Source: DASUPK01 sp035456265
GTDB lineage: Bacteria > Actinomycetota > Thermoleophilia > Solirubrobacterales > 70-9
Assembly: GCA_035456265.1 (NCBI GenBank)
Contig: DATIDP010000185.1
Coordinates: 1 to 10,563, forward strand
DNA: 10,563 bases
Reading direction: 5' to 3'
Part shown: positions 6,829 through 10,563 of the stretch, piece by piece
Layout: each line of letters opens with the position of its first letter
Position numbering within the stretch: position 1 is the first letter of the stretch
Notes under the pieces: generated by a model
Database searches by the model: none
Seen by the model: only the letters and a program-made list of their open reading frames with translations
Told to the model about the DNA's origin: nothing
Translations under genes and position numbers: made by a program

Positions 6829-7332
6829 GTGGGGCCGTTCACCGTCACCACATCCATCGATGCCTCGCGGGAGCGCATCTTCGACTTCATCTGCGACCTC
6901 TCGACCCGCCCGAGCTGGATCGACCACTTCGCGAGCGACTACCACCTCGCCCGCATTCCGGCCTCGGGCCGCGGCGCCGCGGCACGGTTCCGCGTCGACG
7001 CACCCGCCGGGGTGCAGTACATGGAGACGGTGATCGCGGAGACGGATCGTCCGCACGAGATCGTCGAGCACGCGCGGGGGGGCCGCCTCGACCGGATCGC
7101 GATGCGCCTGGTCTGGGAGCTTGAGGCGGGACCCATCACCACCGTCAAGCTCACGTTCTGGACTTCATCGCCGTCGATGTTCCATCGGATTCGCGAGATC
7201 GGGCGCGAACGGTGGTGGCGGCGGCGCTGGTCCAAGGCGCTGTCGCGCATGCGTGAGCTGATTGAATCGGGAGCCTCCGTACCTCGGGTCGAGATCGCCG
7301 GGGGCGACCGTGTCCCGAGCATCGCCGGATAG
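6829..7332 (+). CDS. SRPBCC (START/polyketide-cyclase-like) family protein
   Basis: A 167-residue soluble protein with the SRPBCC pattern: an N-terminal strand and helix (TVTTSIDASRERIFDFICD) ending in the typical proline-tryptophan turn (LSTRPSWIDHF), strands through ARFRVDAPAG and METVIAETDRPHEIVEH, then a C-terminal helix (about 115-148) that closes the hydrophobic cavity. The family binds lipids or other hydrophobic ligands or acts on aromatic polyketides; no specific ligand or catalytic residue can be named. The C-terminal helix is unusually basic and Trp-rich (RERWWRRRWSK), which might favour contact with membrane or nucleic acid; this is inference. The GTG start is chosen because of the TACAAT box 9 nt upstream and because the fold begins at once. 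The lipoprotein gene begins 13 bp after the stop. Confidence 0.83.
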   Translation: MGPFTVTTSIDASRERIFDFICDLSTRPSWIDHFASDYHLARIPASGRGAAARFRVDAPAGVQYMETVIAETDRPHEIVEHARGGRLDRIAMRLVWELEAGPITTVKLTFWTSSPSMFHRIREIGRERWWRRRWSKALSRMRELIESGASVPRVEIAGGDRVPSIAG

Positions 7333-7335
7333 ACT
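7330..7335 (+). promoter_or_regulatory. Candidate -10 hexamer TAGACT overlapping the SRPBCC stop codon
   Basis: TAGACT begins with the TAG stop of the SRPBCC gene and ends 10 nt before ATG 7346 of the lipoprotein gene, which has no Shine-Dalgarno sequence there. It could give the lipoprotein gene its own leaderless transcript. The match to TANNNT is loose and partly forced by the stop codon. Confidence 0.25.
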
Positions 7336-7345
7336 GCGCGCCCTC

Positions 7346-7894
7346 ATGCGCCCCGGCCACAAGGGAGCCCTGGCCATCGCGTTCATGCTCGCCCTCGCGC
7401 TGGTGGGCGTTGCCGGCTGCGGCAACTCGCCCGGCAAGGAGGGGGATGAGGGAGAGCCGATCCAGCTGGGGGACCTCGAGATCAACGTTCAGCTGACGCG
7501 ATTCCTGAACCCGACCGACCACGAGGACAAGAACTATCTGGTGGGCCAGACCATCCCGACTCCCGCCGGGAAGTCGTACCTGGGGGTCTTCCTGACGATG
7601 AAGAACCACAGCGATCAGGCGACCCGCGTGCCCTCCACAGCACAGATGACCATCGTCGACACCACCGGCGCCGGATACGAGGCGATCCCGAGCAACACAC
7701 CATTCGCGGCTCCGCTGGGCACAGCGCTCGCGGGACACGGCGTGATCCCGGTGCCCGATTCCCCGGCGGACAGCGGGCCGACCCAGGGCGCGATCGTCCT
7801 CTTCCTGGTGGACCAGGGCGTCAGCGAGAACCGGCCGCTCAAGCTCGAGATCGAGCACGACGGCGAGACCGGCGACATCACGCTCGATATCTAG
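7346..7894 (+). CDS. Secreted lipoprotein with DUF4352-like (immunoglobulin-fold) domain
   Basis: A 182-residue product with a classic lipoprotein signal: a basic start (MRPGHKG), a hydrophobic core (about 7-23) and lipobox V22-A23-G24-C25, so the mature protein should be anchored by diacylglyceryl-Cys25 on the outer face of the membrane. A short Gly/Glu-rich linker precedes a beta-rich domain (LGDLEINVQLTRFL; SYLGVFLTMKNHSDQATRVPS; AQMTIVDTTGAGYEA) resembling DUF4352/telokin-like extracellular domains. No enzymatic motif is seen. The reading frame extends back to TTG 7262 inside the SRPBCC gene. ATG 7346 gives the best signal peptide; GTG 7310, with GGGGG 4-5 nt upstream, is a possible alternative. 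The function is unknown, perhaps ligand binding or an envelope-assembly partner. The next gene starts 5 bp after the stop, so the two are probably co-transcribed. Confidence 0.85.
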   Translation: MRPGHKGALAIAFMLALALVGVAGCGNSPGKEGDEGEPIQLGDLEINVQLTRFLNPTDHEDKNYLVGQTIPTPAGKSYLGVFLTMKNHSDQATRVPSTAQMTIVDTTGAGYEAIPSNTPFAAPLGTALAGHGVIPVPDSPADSGPTQGAIVLFLVDQGVSENRPLKLEIEHDGETGDITLDI

Positions 7895-7899
7895 GCGGG

Positions 7900-8217
7900 G
7901 TGGCCAAGACCCAGCTCCAGGCGCTGCTCGTCATCGGAGCCATCGGAGCGGCCCTCGCGCTGATCCAGCTCCTCGGGATCGCGGGCGGCCTGGTCGGCGT
8001 GGGGCTGATGGCCTTCTCGACGATCCTCACGGCGCCGGCTGCCCCCGAGCCGGGGGCGCGCGGGCTCAACTGGTGGGCGCTGCTCGCGGGCGGAACCGCG
8101 CTGGCGCTGGTCGGCGTGCCGCTCGGATTGCTGCTCGAGGCTCCCGGCGGGCTGCTCACCGCGATCGGCGGGGGGATGGCGATCGTCGGTGTCGCGTTCG
8201 GCTACCCGAGCGGGTGA
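7900..8217 (+). CDS. Small polytopic membrane protein, function unknown
   Basis: A 105-residue, very hydrophobic protein with four predicted membrane helices (about 7-25, 27-46, 58-79, 83-101), joined in the middle by a Pro/Ala/Gly-rich loop (APAAPEPGARG). Gly-rich helix faces (GIAGGLVGVG, IGGGMAIVG) suggest tight helix packing. No charged or catalytic residue inside the helices hints at transport or enzymatic activity, and I do not recognise the family. GTG 7900 directly follows GGCGGG, too close for an ideal ribosome binding site, but no other start keeps the first helix. It lies 5 bp after the lipoprotein gene and probably shares its mRNA. A functional pair with the lipoprotein is plausible but unproven. 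Confidence 0.75.
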   Translation: MAKTQLQALLVIGAIGAALALIQLLGIAGGLVGVGLMAFSTILTAPAAPEPGARGLNWWALLAGGTALALVGVPLGLLLEAPGGLLTAIGGGMAIVGVAFGYPSG

Positions 8218-8230
8218 GCCCGACCGGGCT
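8217..8230. terminator. Weak hairpin between convergent genes, possible bidirectional terminator
   Basis: AGCCC-GACC-GGGCT forms a 5-bp stem with a 4-nt loop between the stop of the membrane-protein gene and the TAA of the convergent PBP gene. TTACTT follows on the plus strand, but there is no true U-tract on either strand. The position suits a bidirectional terminator; the stem is short enough to be chance. Confidence 0.3.
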
Positions 8231-10098
8231 TACTTCAGGCCCGCCTCGATGATGTTCCGGGCGATCGGCGCCGCGGTGGTGCCGCCGTCACCCGAAGCGT
8301 CGATCAGCATCACGGCGACCGCGAGCTTGGGCTTCCGGGCAGGGGCGAAGCAGATGAACCAGCCGTCGACGATCTGCTCGACCGTGTTCTCCTGTCCGGG
8401 CGGGGCGGGCGGCTGACCGGGCTTCGGGCCGAGCTCCGCGGTGCCCGTCTTGCCCGCTACCTGGATGCCCGGGATGTTCGCCGCGACGCCGGTGCCGGAG
8501 GTGACCACGGCGCGCATCAGGCCCGTCAGCACCTTGGCGTTCTCCTTTGAGGTCACCGGGACCGGCTTTGCGTCGCTCTTCAGCCCGGGGTCCTTGACGA
8601 TTGAGGTGGGGCTGCGCACCCCGTCGTTGGCGACCGTCTGGGCGACCGAGGCCATGCCGAGCGGGGTGGCGAGCACCTCGCCCTGGCCGAAGGCGGTGAC
8701 CGAGAGGTCCGTATGGCTCGTGTCGTCGCTGAAGTCGGTGGGCATAGTCATGCCGTTCGGGTCCGACCGCGCCGTTGCCGCGGCGTTGTAGAGGCTCGGC
8801 TTCTCGTTCCAGCCGTAGTCCTCGGCGGTCTGGACGAGGCGCTCGGCGCCGACCTTCACCCCGAGCGGTGCGAAGACCGTGTTGCACGACTTGGCGAAGG
8901 CCTGCACGAAGGTGCCGCCGCATGCCTCGTCATGCGCGTTGTGGACGACCCTGGCGCCGTTCTGGGGGTCCGGATTGATCTCGGTCAGGACCGGGAAGCT
9001 GTCCGAGAGCTTCACGTCATGACCCTCGAGCGCCGCCGTCGTCGTGATCACCTTGAAGGTAGAGCCCGGGGGCTGGGGGGCGGAGTAGGCCGACCCCGCC
9101 AGCGCCAGGACGTCCCCGTTCTTGGCGTTCAGCACCACGGCGCCCCCGGACTGGCCGCCGAGCGCGTTCACGGTGATCGTCTGCAGCCGGGGATCGATCG
9201 TCGTCCGGACCGGCTGCCCGGGTGTTCCCCGAGCGGTGGCGAGCACGCGGCCCTGCTTGGATCGAGGCAGGTCGAGCTGCGGGCTGCTCGCCTTCACGGC
9301 CAACAGCTCCCCGCTCGGAGTTCCCGATAGCCGCGGATTGAAGGCGAGCTCCAGGCCGCTGATCCCGGTGCTCTGATTCGTCGGGTAGCCGGCGCTCTGC
9401 AGCTTGGCCTGCTGATCCGAGTCCGCTGCGCCCGTCTCGCCTGCAACGTCGATCGCATCCGAGCCCAGCGGGGAGGTGCGGTTGTCGACCGACCCGGTGG
9501 CGAGCGGGACGTGGTGCTTGGCCATGATCGGCGCACGCCTGCCGAGATCAAGGCGGCGGCCGACCTGCTCGCCCGGCAGCAGGCTCGGGAAGGTGAGATG
9601 CGGGGCCCAGGCCACCTTGCCCCCGTCGAGCGGCAGCCGCAGGACCCCATCGACCTTGCCGAAGAGCCTCGTCCGAACCGCGACCTTGACGTCGACGACG
9701 TCGGTCCCATCGACGCTCTTCGGCCCGTCCGCGTCGCCGGGGTCGATCGCCGTCGCCGTGGCCACCTCCTGGGCGGCGCGGTAGGCGCTGGCGAGCTCGG
9801 CGGCGGAGTACCGCGCCTGGGCCGAGTCCGAGAGCTCGTCGCGCATCGACTTGAAGTCCTGCTGGGCCCAGTCGTCGGCGAAGCGCTTGGCCATGTCCTG
9901 CTCGGGGTTGCCGGCCGCGCTGATCACGCCGAAGATGAAGGCGATGATGGCGACGACCGCCAGCGGGAGGGCGCGCTGGCGCAGCCTGCGCTGGCGCTCG
10001 CTGTGGGGTCCGCGCTGCGCGCGCGGTGCCCGGGAGGGCCGCCGCGGCGGTGGAGTCTCCCTACCTCGTTGCCGTGACCGTGTCACGGGAGGATTCAC
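8230..10098 (-). CDS. Penicillin-binding protein (class B transpeptidase) with MecA_N/NTF2-like domain
   Basis: A 622-residue membrane-anchored D,D-transpeptidase that would cross-link peptidoglycan outside the membrane. A basic cytoplasmic tail (1-42, rich in Arg/Pro) and one transmembrane helix (about 43-62, ALPLAVVAIIAFIFGVIS) precede an NTF2-like MecA_N domain (about 64-175), a dimerisation-type linker (GISGLELAFNPRLSG, 245-259) and the transpeptidase domain (about 295-620). All three active-site motifs are present: SxxK = S346-T-F-K349, SxN = S404-C-N406, KTG = K550-T-G552. There is no glycosyltransferase domain. Start: GTG 10098 is chosen because a TANNNT box lies 7 nt upstream and the signal-anchor follows; GTG 10086 is an alternative. 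The frame stays open further back to 10425, but that part is antisense to the CvpA gene. It is divergent from the CvpA gene and convergent with the membrane-protein gene. Confidence 0.93.
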   Translation of the reverse strand: MNPPVTRSRQRGRETPPPRRPSRAPRAQRGPHSERQRRLRQRALPLAVVAIIAFIFGVISAAGNPEQDMAKRFADDWAQQDFKSMRDELSDSAQARYSAAELASAYRAAQEVATATAIDPGDADGPKSVDGTDVVDVKVAVRTRLFGKVDGVLRLPLDGGKVAWAPHLTFPSLLPGEQVGRRLDLGRRAPIMAKHHVPLATGSVDNRTSPLGSDAIDVAGETGAADSDQQAKLQSAGYPTNQSTGISGLELAFNPRLSGTPSGELLAVKASSPQLDLPRSKQGRVLATARGTPGQPVRTTIDPRLQTITVNALGGQSGGAVVLNAKNGDVLALAGSAYSAPQPPGSTFKVITTTAALEGHDVKLSDSFPVLTEINPDPQNGARVVHNAHDEACGGTFVQAFAKSCNTVFAPLGVKVGAERLVQTAEDYGWNEKPSLYNAAATARSDPNGMTMPTDFSDDTSHTDLSVTAFGQGEVLATPLGMASVAQTVANDGVRSPTSIVKDPGLKSDAKPVPVTSKENAKVLTGLMRAVVTSGTGVAANIPGIQVAGKTGTAELGPKPGQPPAPPGQENTVEQIVDGWFICFAPARKPKLAVAVMLIDASGDGGTTAAPIARNIIEAGLK

Positions 10099-10105
10099 GC
10101 GGGCA

Positions 10106-10111
10106 AAGGTA
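10106..10111 (-). promoter_or_regulatory. Candidate -10 hexamer TACCTT for a leaderless PBP mRNA
   Basis: On the minus strand TACCTT lies 7 nt before GTG 10098, which places the likely first transcribed base at the start codon itself. No Shine-Dalgarno sequence is visible before this GTG. It sits inside the 42-bp gap shared with the divergent CvpA gene, so the two promoters must overlap or lie back to back. Confidence 0.4.
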
Positions 10112-10140
10112 GTCGCTCGTACGCTTGTATTCGGGAAACC

Positions 10141-10563
10141 GTGACCGGCCTCGACTGGCTGATCGTTGCCTTTGCCCTGGCCATGGCCTTCTGGGGCTAT
10201 CAGCAGGGATTGATCGTAGGGGTGCTGAGCCTGGCGGGCTTCGCCATCGGGGCCTTTCTCGGCAGCCGCCTCGGCCTGGCGCTGCTGCCCGAGGGATCGC
10301 ACTCCCCATACGCCCCCGCGACCGCGCTCGCGGGGGCGCTCCTGGTCGGCGGGATCGTCGCGGTGTCGATGGAGGGGGTGGCGATCGCGGCGCGGCGGCG
10401 CCTGCTCGGATCGGCCGGCAGACACCGGGCGGCCGCAGTCGCGGAGTCGACGGGCGGGGCGCTCCTGCTGGTCGCTCTCGCCCTCGGGATCGCCTGGCTG
10501 TTCGGAGCGGTTGCGCTCAACGCCCCCGGGACCAAGAGCCTGCGCCAGGCCGTGCAGCAGTCC
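10141..10563 (+). CDS. CvpA-domain membrane protein, likely start of a MarP-type serine protease (3'-truncated)
   Basis: Translated by hand from GTG 10141: 141 residues with no stop to the window edge. It begins VTGLDWLIVAFALAMAFWGY and has four hydrophobic segments (about 4-23, 24-47, 60-82, 103-126) with the Gly-rich first two helices (GYQQGLIVGVLSLAGFAIG) typical of CvpA (colicin V production) proteins. After helix 4 a soluble part starts (APGTKSLRQAVQQS), as in actinobacterial MarP-like proteins, where four CvpA helices lead to a periplasmic trypsin-like protease. The protease part would be outside the window, so a plain CvpA protein cannot be excluded. GGGA (10133-10136) four bases before the GTG may act as a weak ribosome binding site; TACGCT (10120-10125) is a possible -10. 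Third-position G/C and hydrophobicity favour this strand over the opposing open frame. Confidence 0.8.
   Translation, partial: MTGLDWLIVAFALAMAFWGYQQGLIVGVLSLAGFAIGAFLGSRLGLALLPEGSHSPYAPATALAGALLVGGIVAVSMEGVAIAARRRLLGSAGRHRAAAVAESTGGALLLVALALGIAWLFGAVALNAPGTKSLRQAVQQS

Noticed and set aside
7262..7345. TTG 7262 as the start of the lipoprotein
   Set aside because: It would overlap the SRPBCC gene by 71 bp and place 28 non-signal residues before the signal peptide; ATG 7346, or GTG 7310, fits better.
10099..10425. N-terminal extension of the PBP frame back to ATG 10425
   Set aside because: The extra 109 residues are charged low-complexity sequence lying antisense to a CvpA-like protein with clear membrane helices; the signal-anchor and promoter-like box support GTG 10098.
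1..10563. Phage, insertion sequence, CRISPR, toxin-antitoxin or biosynthetic cluster genes
   Set aside because: None seen; all major frames are ordinary chromosomal genes with uniform composition, apart from the short spacer near 6680-6760.

Overview
The window comes from a very GC-rich bacterium, with strong third-position G/C and frequent GTG starts. The gene types (a GAF-SpoIIE-HATPase fusion beside a STAS gene, a zinc-ribbon FHA protein, a MecA_N-like penicillin-binding protein, and a CvpA-type membrane protein reading into the right edge) and the apparently leaderless starts suggest an actinobacterium. My best guess is the Thermoleophilia/Solirubrobacterales. That placement is inferred from gene character, not from a marker gene.

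Layout. Positions 1-3993 (+) hold the 3' part of the glutamate synthase large subunit gene (gltB); its 5' end, with the catalytic cysteine, lies left of the window. After an 82-bp spacer with a perfect 10-bp inverted repeat and a possible 23-codon ORF comes a stress-signalling pair: 4076-5707 (+) encodes a GAF sensor fused to an RsbU-type phosphatase and an RsbW-type ATPase, and 5704-6084 (+) encodes its probable STAS (RsbV-type) substrate, overlapping by 4 bp. Facing it, with 4 bp between stop codons, is a zinc-ribbon FHA gene (6089-6667, -). A relatively AT-rich 161-bp divergent spacer separates this from an SRPBCC/START-like gene (6829-7332, +), a lipoprotein gene (7346-7894, +) and a four-helix small membrane protein gene (7900-8217, +). 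A penicillin-binding transpeptidase gene (8230-10098, -) converges on these. A CvpA-domain gene (10141 to the right edge, +) diverges from it across only 42 bp.

How it fits together. GltB serves central nitrogen assimilation (glutamine + 2-oxoglutarate to glutamate) and probably has no functional link to the rest. The GAF-SpoIIE-HATPase/STAS pair has all the parts of a partner-switching circuit except the sigma factor or other output, which is not here. From the FHA gene rightward the theme is phospho-signalling and the cell envelope: a lipoprotein, a polytopic membrane protein, a peptidoglycan transpeptidase, and a membrane protein whose relatives (MarP type) often carry a periplasmic serine protease.

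The most notable regulatory pattern is that several genes lack a Shine-Dalgarno sequence and instead have a TANNNT -10-like hexamer 7-15 nt before the start codon, as expected for leaderless or near-leaderless mRNAs. I saw no tRNA, rRNA, CRISPR array, insertion sequence or phage gene, and no gene-free stretch over 300 bp. No wholly new system is evident. The candidates best worth a second look are the split partner-switch module, the spacer before it, and the divergent PBP/CvpA promoter region.
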